Source: Bodo saltans | Taxonomy: Eukaryota > Euglenozoa > Kinetoplastea > Eubodonida > Bodonidae | Reading direction: 5' to 3' | Assembly (NCBI GenBank): GCA_001460835.1 | Contig: CYKH01002093.1 | Location: forward strand, 11,126 to 31,198 | DNA length: 20,073 bases | In this document: positions 1 to 8,106 of the stretch, piece by piece | Numbering within the stretch: position 1 is the stretch's first letter | Layout: each line of letters begins with the position of its first letter | Program-made: the position numbers and the translations under genes | Notes under the pieces: generated by a model | Databases searched by the model: none | Told to the model about the DNA's origin: nothing | Seen by the model: only the letters and a program-made list of their open reading frames with translations

Positions 1-14
1 ACACACACACCACA

Positions 15-41
15 ATGGTCGCGGACAAGAACTCCAAGTAA
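15..41 (+). other. Eight-codon in-frame leader of RPS11 ending in TAA
   Basis: ATG at 15 opens MVADKNSK and stops at TAA 39-41, in exactly the frame of the RPS11 body that follows without a gap. Its lysine-rich, hydrophilic composition is what the N-terminus of a ribosomal protein would look like. It is either the true N-terminus cut off by a nonsense or sequencing change, or a short upstream ORF. An A/C-rich 5' leader with an AC dinucleotide run precedes it (1-14). Confidence 0.6.
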
Positions 42-539
42 GTGCGCGTCGCCCACGTTGATGCCACCATTCAGCACCAGAAGGCCTACCAGCGCCAGGA
101 TGCCGTGAACGAGAACTCCCGCACGATCTCCCGTCGCCGCGTGAACCGCTCCGGTCACATCCGCTACTGGAAGAACGTCGGTTTGGGCTTCAAGACCCCC
201 AAGGCCGCCATCAACGGTAAGTACATCGACAAGAAGTGCCCCTTCACCGGCAACGTGTCCATCCGCGGCCGCATTCTCCGTGGCATCGTCCACTCCACCA
301 AGATGGCCCGTTCCATCGTCATCCGCCGCAACTACCTCCACTTCATCCAGAAGTACCAGCGTTACCAGAAGCGCCACAAGAACTTCACTGTTCACTGCTC
401 CCCCGCCTTCGAGCCCAAGGTCGGTGACGACGTTATTGTCGGTCAGTGCCGCCCCCTGTCCAAGACCGTTCGCTACAACGTTCTTGAGGTGATCAAGAAG
501 TCCGCCGAGAAGGCCGGCAAGAAGTTCTCCAAGAACTAA
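42..539 (+). CDS. RPS11: 40S ribosomal protein S11 (uS17), start region disrupted
   Basis: Small-subunit ribosomal protein uS17/eS11, a structural 18S rRNA-binding protein of the cytosolic 40S subunit. The body matches the eukaryotic family almost throughout: the [10 protein letters not shown] block, the [19 protein letters not shown] core, the [18 protein letters not shown] block, the [11 protein letters not shown] block and the S17 signature [17 protein letters not shown]. It ends in a lysine-rich tail and TAA. Codons end mostly in C or G, as in highly expressed genes. The start is abnormal. The only upstream ATG in frame is at 15, but after eight codons (MVADKNSK) a TAA at 39-41 interrupts it. 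The frame then runs open from GTG at 42, and the next in-frame ATG (303) lies deep in the conserved core. The family body begins near codon 8 ([10 protein letters not shown]), so the intended start is probably 15. Identity is very sure; whether this copy is functional is not. Confidence 0.93.
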   Translation: MRVAHVDATIQHQKAYQRQDAVNENSRTISRRRVNRSGHIRYWKNVGLGFKTPKAAINGKYIDKKCPFTGNVSIRGRILRGIVHSTKMARSIVIRRNYLHFIQKYQRYQKRHKNFTVHCSPAFEPKVGDDVIVGQCRPLSKTVRYNVLEVIKKSAEKAGKKFSKN

Positions 540-570
540 ATTGGTTGACACAATGAAATTGACTGTGTTG

Positions 571-611
571 TGATTTCTTCAATTCATCTTTTACCCTTCT
601 CATTTCTTAAG
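571..611 (+). promoter_or_regulatory. Pyrimidine tract and AG, putative trans-splice acceptor
   Basis: The gap between the stop of RPS11 (539) and the next ATG (704) holds a long T/C-rich run from about 574 to 608, followed by AG at 610-611. A second T-rich stretch ends at AG 685-686. This is the arrangement kinetoplastids use for spliced-leader addition. No branch point or leader can be seen, so this is inferred from composition and position. Confidence 0.5.
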
Positions 612-703
612 ATTTGTTCATTGCATTCAAAATCAAACTTTTATTTTCCTGTTATCGTTATCTTCGTTAACAATTAAAGTGCTTAGTAGAAAAAGAACGA
701 AAT

Positions 704-1294
704 ATGAGAAGAACTGCATCACTGATGATGTGGGCAGGTGGTACGGCTGCTGCTCGGTCTCTCGGTGGTGATCTCTACCCTAAATCATCACAATTCATCA
801 ATTTGAAACAAGACATCGTTGCGGGTGCTCTTCCCCCAGAGGCTCGACTTGTGGCCCCAACACACCACCACTTTTCAAAATGGAATCGCGCGCTTCGAGC
901 TGACATTTACGACGAACTCTTAAAACTCCCCCTCCGATATCAATTGCATTCGTTTGAGACCCTCGTGCAGCACAGCGCCGCATCGACAGTAGGCTACGCG
1001 CCTCCTTTAGGCCCAGTGGACAAGGAAGACGATGTCATTCCCTTTTATGTGCATCGAGACGCCAACGGAAAGCTCCCTGGCAAACTTCACTCACTAGATG
1101 AGAAGAAGCAGCTCCCTTCGTTTGTATTGCAGATTCCCCTTATCGAAGGTGATCTTTGGAGATTCGAAGATGAGCTGATCAAAATTTTCCCAACCAAGAA
1201 GACGTTCTTGCGTTCCCATGCTGCGTTTATTTTTGGTGCCGTCAACGACGTGAAAATGATTTTACATCATTGGATGCTTGGAATGGGCTTCTGA
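704..1294 (+). CDS. Probable mitochondrial large-subunit ribosomal protein mL49 (Img2 family)
   Basis: 196 residues with an ATG start at 704 and a TGA stop. The N-terminus (about residues 1-22) has several Arg and small or hydroxylated residues with no acidic residue, typical of a mitochondrial targeting peptide. The C-terminal half follows the mL49/Img2 pattern: FYVHRDANGKLP at about residues 110-121 (family: a short strand, then R-x-x-x-G-x-LP), then IPLIEGDLWRFEDELIKIF (family: I-x-GD followed by a helix), a strand around HAAFIFGAVNDVK (family: KG-like turn then VK), and the terminal WMLGMGF (family: WL-x-x-x-GF ending the protein). The role would be a structural component of the mitoribosome. 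Assignment rests on motif order read by eye; a different small mitochondrial ribosomal protein is the main alternative. Confidence 0.58.
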   Translation: MRRTASLMMWAGGTAAARSLGGDLYPKSSQFINLKQDIVAGALPPEARLVAPTHHHFSKWNRALRADIYDELLKLPLRYQLHSFETLVQHSAASTVGYAPPLGPVDKEDDVIPFYVHRDANGKLPGKLHSLDEKKQLPSFVLQIPLIEGDLWRFEDELIKIFPTKKTFLRSHAAFIFGAVNDVKMILHHWMLGMGF

Positions 1295-1500
1295 ATTCAC
1301 ACCGGGGTACCACAGAACACCACACAGCACAACACAAAAGCTGAGAAAGGAAGACACAACAGGTGTGCAAAAGTGTCTATGTTTCATTTAATGCGTTTGG
1401 TGTTTCGATGGTTTTAATGAACATTGCTTTGGATGTATTGCGTTGACTTCTAAAAGCAAAAGAACGTTTGAGACAGAAGAAAAAAACACAAAAACGAACG

Positions 1501-2382
1501 ATGTCCGAGATTGTTGTGAACGCAAAACAATTGTTTGCTGCTGCAAACTACGCGCAGTGCAAATCAGTGGTAGAGGCTGGGATTGCAGATGCATCCACCG
1601 ATGCAGCGTCCTTAAAGGATCTGAAACTTCTCTTACGGAAGTGTAACACACATATGCTTCCCGTGATGCCGGTCGCTCCAGAACCCGAGCCTGCCGCCCC
1701 TGCACCTGTCGTTGCTGCTGCGGCACCTGTGCCACCACCACCCCTGCCCACTGTGACCACCCCAGCTGCTCCGCCACGCTTTGAGTGGTTCCAGACCCCC
1801 ACTTCGGCGACATTTACGTTCTACATCAAGAACAGGACAGAAGCTGACGTTGTCGTCAACGGTACTGACCGAAGCCTCGACGTGACAATCCGTCTCGATG
1901 TGGATGGCAAAGAATACCAGTACTCCCTAGAGCGCCTCTTTGCACCGGTGCAGACGCCGCCAGTCGTGTCGATTCGCTCGATGAAGGTAGAAATTGTGCT
2001 GACGAAGGTCACGCCATACCACTGGCCAGCGCTGGAAGTGAAGGACGACGACATTGTGCGAACCATCGAACAACCGAGCGCCATTGCCGCCGCAACTGCG
2101 CCAGGGACCTCAAAAGAGCTCGCGTATCCGAACAGTAAAGGTAAGAACTGGTCTACGTTCAAAATGGACGAAGAGGAAGAGAAGCCGGAAGGCGACGCCG
2201 CGCTGAATGCTCTCTTCAAACAAATCTATGGTAACGGATCTGATGAGCAACGGAAGGCGATGATTAAGAGCTTTACCGAGAGCAACGGAACAGTGTTATC
2301 GACGAATTGGGATGAAGTTGGGTCCAAGAAGGTTGTCGGAGAGGCACCAAAGGGCATGGAGGCCAAGAAATACGCTCCCTGA
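1501..2382 (+). CDS. SGT1: SGT1 co-chaperone (CS and SGS domains, no full TPR)
   Basis: 293 residues from ATG 1501, the first ATG in an open frame that extends a little upstream only through a non-ATG codon. SGT1 links HSP90 to client complexes, including SCF ubiquitin ligases and kinetochore assembly, in cytosol and nucleus. A short helical N-terminus (about 1-50) is followed by a Pro/Ala/Val-rich linker (about 52-92). A CS (p23-like) domain spans about 94-180, starting FEWFQTPTSATFTFYIKN and including the VEIVLTKVTPYHWPALE end strand. The C-terminal SGS domain (about 205-293) is nearly textbook: LAYPNSKGKNW, then EGDAALNALFKQIYGNG, then MIKSFTESNGTVLSTNW, then EVGSKKV, then GMEAKKYAP. The plant and human proteins have three TPRs at the N-terminus; here there is room for only about one helical pair. 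The conserved ending, immediately followed by TGA, also shows TGA is a normal stop here. Confidence 0.95.
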   Translation: MSEIVVNAKQLFAAANYAQCKSVVEAGIADASTDAASLKDLKLLLRKCNTHMLPVMPVAPEPEPAAPAPVVAAAAPVPPPPLPTVTTPAAPPRFEWFQTPTSATFTFYIKNRTEADVVVNGTDRSLDVTIRLDVDGKEYQYSLERLFAPVQTPPVVSIRSMKVEIVLTKVTPYHWPALEVKDDDIVRTIEQPSAIAAATAPGTSKELAYPNSKGKNWSTFKMDEEEEKPEGDAALNALFKQIYGNGSDEQRKAMIKSFTESNGTVLSTNWDEVGSKKVVGEAPKGMEAKKYAP

Positions 2383-2775
2383 GCATTCACGTGTTCCGTT
2401 ACACGCACACACATTACAAAAGTGTCGTGGCATTTGCCGTACTAGTGACTGCCCTTTCATTTGTCGGAAGAGATGCGACTGCGAAGCCTTTTCTACGCAG
2501 TGCGTTATTTTTATTTTCGTATTCAATTTCAAGATGAGGCATTTACACTGCATAACGTTGTCTCAAGGGACTTTTTCTTTGAAAAGAAATTGCTTTCCTC
2601 TACTCTAGTTGTTGTTGCTAGCCAGATATTGTTGCATACAAATTAAGCCAAACGCGGGAAAACATCTAAAGGGTTACTATCGCTGGATTGATTCTTCCGA
2701 AATCAAACCAAACTAAAGAACCTTACACAACATCCGTTGCACAAGTAATAATTGCATTCCTATTTATCGTATTGA
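2383..2775. other. Intergenic region, 393 bp, with putative trans-splice acceptor
   Basis: No convincing gene on either strand; the short frames have no family features. The left part is 3' flank of SGT1 with an ACAC-rich patch near 2402-2415. A T-rich block at about 2505-2530 and a C/T run at 2593-2606 followed by AG at 2607-2608 (second AG at 2620-2621) are the likely spliced-leader acceptor for the giant gene starting at 2776. That would leave a 5' leader of about 155-170 bases. Confidence 0.5.
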
Positions 2776-5700
2776 ATGGCTCAACACGACCCGCGTCGAT
2801 GGGCCCCGGATGCTTCCGCGGATGCATGCCTCGGGTGCAGCGCTCCCTTCACGGTGCTCACGCGGCGTCATCACTGCCGAAGCTGCGGCGAAATATTTTG
2901 TGAGCCATGCTGCAAACTACAAACAGTGCTTCCCGTAGGTCCTGGATCAGAGCAGCAAGGCAAAGTTCGCGTGTGTGCTTCTTGTTTTAAAGTGTGCGAT
3001 GTGGCGATGTCGCGTGCAGACAAAGCCCTTGGTTCCAGCATGCCCGGTCCTACGTTAGAGCTTGTGCGTCTCGCATGCTACTGGCAAACTCTGAACTCTG
3101 ACACCTCGCAACCTCACATCCGTCGACAACGTGCACTCACAAAAGCAGCCCATTTGCTGTCCACCGATGTTCCCGCGATCAAGGACGAGATTTTGTCACT
3201 GATGCAACGAGACAACACAACGTCTTCGCTTCCCTCTGGAGGGCAGGCGAAGAATGACAGCGACCCCCTTGCAGCATCTGGGAGCTCTGCTGGGGGAGGA
3301 GGAAGCCCGCAATCACAACAACGCACTGTCGGAACTGCTGAGGATCGTCACTCGACGCGGTCTCCCACTGGTGTCACTGGTGGCACGAGTCCTCAAAGGC
3401 CTGCATCCGGCGATATCGACAAACCTCACGCCTCCTCGCCAGCCAACGCGGCGCCTTTTCTTACACGCACCACTCCTGCGGACGCCATGAAGCAATTATT
3501 TGGAGCCCCATCAACGTCTCGTCTTGGTCGATTGGAAGAGAGAGTGGAACGGCTGACGCGCAAGGCGGTGAATGTGCATAAAATCCTTGAACGCCATTCC
3601 CTGACGACCTTCTTCCTTGGCATGTATCAGCACCTTTGTGAGCTCTTCATGACGTCTTTCGTCGCTCATATCACTCGAAGCTCGCCGTTGCAAGGGACGG
3701 GCCACCAACAACTGGGAACCCCCACGGCACTTATGGAAGCCCAGCATGGTAAGTCCTTCCGGCGTCTTGTTCTGCATGGGTCTGAGGTCAACCTCGCCGC
3801 ATCCGCAGTGTTAGCACGGACGGTGTTGCACTTAGAGTCCCTCCGGATGCCCTCAACGCAGCTTGCTTCGAGTAACACGCCCCTCACTCACTCGTTGATG
3901 GGCTGTGAGCTGCTTGACGACATGGCTGAGCAGCTCGCCGTAAGTCTTACCATGCGATATCACGAGCAAATCTGCAGCCTCACAGAGGATTCCTCGATGG
4001 TGCTTGCCACCACTGCCGCTGCACGTGTCCACCACCGTGTGCACGGCCATGCGTGCACGTCCGAGGACGACTTTAGCGTCCTGTTGCATCATGTCGCGCT
4101 GGAGGATTATTTGTTTGACGCCATTCTCAACGAAAGGCCAGTGGGAGTGCCGGAGCAGCCGCTCATGACGCGACTTCGAAATATTGACTTCCAGTGGACG
4201 GACCACGGCGTCCTCTCGTGCTGTGGTCTGGCCACCCCGGAAGGGCTCTACTACGACCCGGTCTACTTGGGTGCCGCCGCAGAAAGTCGCTCCAAGCTTC
4301 AAGCGAAGCAGGGCGGCGCAGCTGCAGTGACAGCGAAACCCTCGTCGCTGGGGGAAGGGCTTAGAGAAAGCTCCGCTGGCGGTTCGTCTGCGGCAACCGC
4401 TGCTGGCGGAAGCAATAAGTTCGCCTCGTCCTCCGTCGCCGCGAAATACTACTATCGACACGGTACTGTTGCTGAAGCAGTCGCGATGAAGATGACCCCT
4501 ACCGGCCGCACTCGCCACTCCCCGTCCCCCCTCTGGTCTGCACAGATGCTGTATGAGGAGTATCAAAGCTTATGCCGCCGCCGTGATACGATTCTCATTG
4601 CGTACAGCAGCGTCCCTTTTGCCGACACGGCGTCAAGCAGCTGGGCATCGTTGCTGGGGACCGACGGGAACGTAGGGAACAACAACAACGGTAATACTGC
4701 GGGTGCATCCCAGCAACAACTGGGCGCCGGACTTCGAAAGAGCATTGCGCCAGGAGGAGGTGGCTCTCGTGCTGCAGCTCCACCCGCAGGCGCGGCCTCC
4801 GCGTTCATTATTTCACAACAGCAGGAGTCAATCTTCCACCGCGTTCAACGTCTTCGCCTGACGCTGCGCAGGTGTCGTGACTTTGTCGCCAACACGGAGT
4901 CCCTGCGATCGATCCTCACCAAGAGGTACCAGGGGATGTATCACGAACTAGAAGAAATTCAACTCGCCATGGCGGAACTGCAGAAGCGGGCAGAGGATAT
5001 TCTCGGCACGCCTCGTGCATCCGCGGAGTCCAAAGGCCTTCTGGCAGCAATTGACCGAATCTCTCACTTGAATCGCACGGACTACGCCCAACAAGTGCAC
5101 CAAGAAGCGTTTCACCGCTACCACAAGTTTCTTAACGTGGGAAGTGAAGCCCCCACACCAGCAACGATGTTCTATTTGCATTTGCGCATCAAGTTGCTCA
5201 TGGTGCTCCTCGGCGCCTCTCGAGCGGAACTTCAAGACGACCCGGTGGCGGTGCTTGGAAATCCGGTGCCCTACTCCAGCCGTGTGGCGCTAGCTGTTGA
5301 CGCGATGAATGCGCAGGCGTCGCAAAGCCCGTTGATGAAATCCTGGTCCCTCCCTGATATCGTTGATCGTCATGTCGAACGAATTGCGCGTGTCTTAGCG
5401 GACCGTTTCCGAGAAGTCACTGATGTCCTGACGCCAGCATCAGTGATCGTACTAGCGGAATGCTGCGCAGCGAGAATCCTCTACCTCTTTTCGCATAGCG
5501 AAGAGGAGATTGAAGCCAACACGTCCTCACGAACGTCATCGCAGCTCGGGGCAGCCTCACCGAAAGCCGGCGCATCATCGCCGCAGGACAAGAACAAGAA
5601 GGCATCTTCTTCTTCTTCCCCTCAAGGTCGCGGAGGGAGTAGTAGCACTGCGTTGCCACAACGGATGAAGTTCGATTGGCTTTTGGAAGTCTCTGCAGTC

Positions 5701-7995
5701 CAGCACATGGAGCACGTCGACTTATGCGACACCATTGTTGGCGTCAAGAAAATTTACCTCACCACAATAGATTCGCGGAGCTCTACGTTGTCCGAGCAAG
5801 GCATTCACTTAAAAGCCGGGCTGTGTGCTGCAGACGGGTCGTGGTGGTCTGGGACCCGGGAGACGCACGGCAACGCTGTCGTCCACCACAGGGGACCAAA
5901 GTACGGGGTGCTGCATGCGTTCCCTGGAGAGATTGAGGCAAAGAAGTTACTCCCAGCGTCGGCCGATTGGTCTGTTGACATAGCGTCGACACTGAAGAAA
6001 CCTCGACGCTCGTTTTTCCGCTCCGCCCCCCAAGGGCCCACCATCGTGCCCCCGCTTATCAAGCCCCCACCAACCGATGCGGATCGATACATGCACCTTG
6101 GCTCCTCCACCCTTTCTGTCGGCCCTCGTCTTGTCGGCCCCAGCGAGGTGGTTGGCGTCACCTTATTCCCCCGAAGCAAGACGGGCGAGATAGTGTCACT
6201 GAGTGTCGAGCAACGAGCCCTCGTGGACTTTTTCGCACTTACTGGAAGCGAAGACGGCAGATCGCTTGCACCCGTTGCAGCACCAATGACTGCTGCTATT
6301 GTGTCGAGCACTGCCGGAGCGGACGATGACGCACCTGATTTGGCAGCCTCCAGCTCCATCTCAGCGGCGTCGGCAGCAGCAACAGCACACCCTACTGCAG
6401 TTGTTCGTGGGTTTCAGTGTTCGTGTGCCGGTGTCCTGATTATCGCGGCTGAGTACAAAGGCGCTCTTCTCATCGGCAACGCTGTCCGAGTGCGCCCAGG
6501 TCGTGTGGATTGGCCCCAGCACTGCTCCGTCACCCTGCATCCCCACCGCAGCGTCGTCGCCGGTGAAACCGTCACCGCAACCCTCACCCTACGCGATGAG
6601 TTTAACAATGTTACCTCGACGACGAACCCTGATGATTTCTCTGTCGTGATTGATAATAACGGCGAGTCTGTCGTGGCGTCGTCCATTGTAGAAGAAGTCG
6701 AGGGAACGTTCAAGTTTGTGTTTGTCCCAACGAATGAAGGAGCCGTGACCATTTCTATCACCGCCGCTGGTGTCACAATGTCTACGAGCCAACCAACCAC
6801 CAATACTAATCCTGCTACAGGTTCCCTGATTCCACCGATGATGAGCCTCCACCACCCCGCAGCGACCGCCGGCATTCCTGCGCTGCGTTGTGTGGCTGGC
6901 CTCCCAGACTTTAAGAACTCCATGTTCTCCTTCGACGACTGGGACGTTGTGGCTGGAACTCATGTCAACGGCAATCTGCTCCTGCGCGACGTGTACGGGA
7001 ATAAAGTAGAAGCTGAGGATGAACATCCCCTAGTTGAGATGGTGAATGGTCGAACAACTGTCCTGCCGGTGGAGCGCGTCAACCGAGGAGAGTACATCTT
7101 CACGTTCTGCCCCACCCGGCAAGGAACCGCAGTGCTGCGCGCCACAAGTCTGCGCTCCTTTGCGAGCCTCATTGCACGTGTGAATGTCATCGCTGCGCCT
7201 GCTGCCACGAATACAGATTGGTCTCACAGCACCATCTCATGTCTGAGCAAGGTGCTGTTTGCTGGCGAGGTAGCAGAGTTCCACATTGTCATGCGAGATT
7301 CGTTTGGCAACTCCATTGCATCCGACGTGCTCGCAGACGAGGTGCAGTGTTGGCTGCGGTATGTGGATGGGGAGGAGGCGGTGAATGCAGACAAGGCCGC
7401 CATCACGACACTGCACTCGTCCCCTGAGCATATGCGTGTGGAGCAGCGTGAGGACGGCAGCCGCACTGCGACGGTAGTGAGAGCTACCCAAGTCACTGGG
7501 CAAGGCGCGTCCTTTGCGTTCCGCGTCACCCCAGGTGCTGTCGGTGACGTTGTTGCGTACGCACAACTTCGTGGAGCGACGCTAGAAAGTGGCATTATGA
7601 ACGTACGATCCGCGCCACTCTCCTGGCCCTCGTCCAAGGTCAGCATCAAGCCAACCGCACACGTCGGCGAGTGGGTCCCGGTGATGATTCAATGCAGAGA
7701 TCGTTTCGGCAACCCTAGCGATGCACAAGAGGGTGACTTCTCCGTGGTCGCCTATCATGACCCCTCCAGCAACCCTGAGGAGGCGACGACAACTGTTGCC
7801 ACAGTGAAGACGAAGCCAGTGAGTGGTGCAGGAAGCAGCTTTGCGTTCCAAGTCATGAGCACGAAGTCTGGGCAGAACGCCCACCTCCACTGCATACGAC
7901 CCATGGAGTTTGTACTCACGAGTCACCTTAACCTCGGTGACGTCCGACGCACCTCGTGGTGCCTCGATAAACAACCAAGCCACCTCCTGCTGTGA
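2776..7995 (+). CDS. Giant FYVE-finger / Ig-like repeat protein, N-terminal part
   Basis: Open frame of 1,739 codons from ATG 2776. Residues 9-71 are a complete FYVE finger: WAPD (WxxD motif) at 9-12, RRHHCR at 30-35, RVC at 65-67, and all eight zinc cysteines (18, 21, 34, 37, 42, 45, 67, 70). It should therefore bind PI3P on endosomal membranes. A Ser/Gly/Thr-rich linker (about 145-235) and a mainly helical region follow, with a likely coiled coil around 690-745. From about 1243 onward Ig-like repeats begin, marked by LRDEFNN, LRDVYGN, MRDSFGN and CRDRFGN, each preceded by a D/S-W strand and followed by an F-x-F-x-V/P-T-x-x-G strand. There is no signal peptide or obvious membrane segment. 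The last about 34 codons (from 7894) and the TGA at 7993 look non-native: they lie in a segment whose coding sense is on the other strand, so the real protein probably continues through the next two frames. The gene is not recognised as a named family beyond its domains. Confidence 0.85.
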   Translation: MAQHDPRRWAPDASADACLGCSAPFTVLTRRHHCRSCGEIFCEPCCKLQTVLPVGPGSEQQGKVRVCASCFKVCDVAMSRADKALGSSMPGPTLELVRLACYWQTLNSDTSQPHIRRQRALTKAAHLLSTDVPAIKDEILSLMQRDNTTSSLPSGGQAKNDSDPLAASGSSAGGGGSPQSQQRTVGTAEDRHSTRSPTGVTGGTSPQRPASGDIDKPHASSPANAAPFLTRTTPADAMKQLFGAPSTSRLGRLEERVERLTRKAVNVHKILERHSLTTFFLGMYQHLCELFMTSFVAHITRSSPLQGTGHQQLGTPTALMEAQHGKSFRRLVLHGSEVNLAASAVLARTVLHLESLRMPSTQLASSNTPLTHSLMGCELLDDMAEQLAVSLTMRYHEQICSLTEDSSMVLATTAAARVHHRVHGHACTSEDDFSVLLHHVALEDYLFDAILNERPVGVPEQPLMTRLRNIDFQWTDHGVLSCCGLATPEGLYYDPVYLGAAAESRSKLQAKQGGAAAVTAKPSSLGEGLRESSAGGSSAATAAGGSNKFASSSVAAKYYYRHGTVAEAVAMKMTPTGRTRHSPSPLWSAQMLYEEYQSLCRRRDTILIAYSSVPFADTASSSWASLLGTDGNVGNNNNGNTAGASQQQLGAGLRKSIAPGGGGSRAAAPPAGAASAFIISQQQESIFHRVQRLRLTLRRCRDFVANTESLRSILTKRYQGMYHELEEIQLAMAELQKRAEDILGTPRASAESKGLLAAIDRISHLNRTDYAQQVHQEAFHRYHKFLNVGSEAPTPATMFYLHLRIKLLMVLLGASRAELQDDPVAVLGNPVPYSSRVALAVDAMNAQASQSPLMKSWSLPDIVDRHVERIARVLADRFREVTDVLTPASVIVLAECCAARILYLFSHSEEEIEANTSSRTSSQLGAASPKAGASSPQDKNKKASSSSSPQGRGGSSSTALPQRMKFDWLLEVSAVQHMEHVDLCDTIVGVKKIYLTTIDSRSSTLSEQGIHLKAGLCAADGSWWSGTRETHGNAVVHHRGPKYGVLHAFPGEIEAKKLLPASADWSVDIASTLKKPRRSFFRSAPQGPTIVPPLIKPPPTDADRYMHLGSSTLSVGPRLVGPSEVVGVTLFPRSKTGEIVSLSVEQRALVDFFALTGSEDGRSLAPVAAPMTAAIVSSTAGADDDAPDLAASSSISAASAAATAHPTAVVRGFQCSCAGVLIIAAEYKGALLIGNAVRVRPGRVDWPQHCSVTLHPHRSVVAGETVTATLTLRDEFNNVTSTTNPDDFSVVIDNNGESVVASSIVEEVEGTFKFVFVPTNEGAVTISITAAGVTMSTSQPTTNTNPATGSLIPPMMSLHHPAATAGIPALRCVAGLPDFKNSMFSFDDWDVVAGTHVNGNLLLRDVYGNKVEAEDEHPLVEMVNGRTTVLPVERVNRGEYIFTFCPTRQGTAVLRATSLRSFASLIARVNVIAAPAATNTDWSHSTISCLSKVLFAGEVAEFHIVMRDSFGNSIASDVLADEVQCWLRYVDGEEAVNADKAAITTLHSSPEHMRVEQREDGSRTATVVRATQVTGQGASFAFRVTPGAVGDVVAYAQLRGATLESGIMNVRSAPLSWPSSKVSIKPTAHVGEWVPVMIQCRDRFGNPSDAQEGDFSVVAYHDPSSNPEEATTTVATVKTKPVSGAGSSFAFQVMSTKSGQNAHLHCIRPMEFVLTSHLNLGDVRRTSWCLDKQPSHLLL

Positions 7996-8106
7996 CGTCG
8001 TCGTGTCGTTCGCCGGCGTAGCTGTCGTCGTTGTCGCCTCAGCAGCAGCCTTCCCTTCAGACTCCCGCCCCGGAGAGGACGTAGAGGTAGGTGCGGAATA
8101 GTACGT
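7894..8106 (-). other. Inverted segment inside the giant gene (about 213 bp)
   Basis: Across this stretch the + strand frame reads as Arg-rich nonsense (RRRVVRRRSCRRCR) and contains TGA 7993. The - strand, in the same triplet register, reads a normal Thr/Ala/Ser linker followed by EVAWLFIEAPRGASDV, which supplies the tryptophan strand missing before repeat 5. Joining HLHC (codons ending 7893) to the reversed TYYSAPTSTSS gives a boundary resembling HLSAFYYRPTNSS at the equivalent place of a later repeat (about 11060-11095). The ends share an imperfect inverted 8-mer: TGCATACG at 7891 and CGTGCGCA at 8104. Ends are uncertain by some bases. Confidence 0.68.

Noticed and set aside
38-74. A tiny intron in RPS11 (GTAAGT at 38-43 to CAG at 72-74) that would remove the TAA
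   Set aside because: The donor looks good, but the length is 37 bases, and the next AGs give 43 and 46, all one more than a multiple of three, so the body would be out of frame. It is also far too short for a normal intron.
236-492. Two alternative-frame ORFs inside RPS11
   Set aside because: Shadows of the strongly codon-biased RPS11 frame; Pro/His/Arg-rich without features.
3853-4566. Long - strand frame of 237 codons
   Set aside because: It lies wholly opposite the FYVE gene, is rich in Arg/Cys/His as antisense of GC-rich codons usually is, and has no domain or motif.
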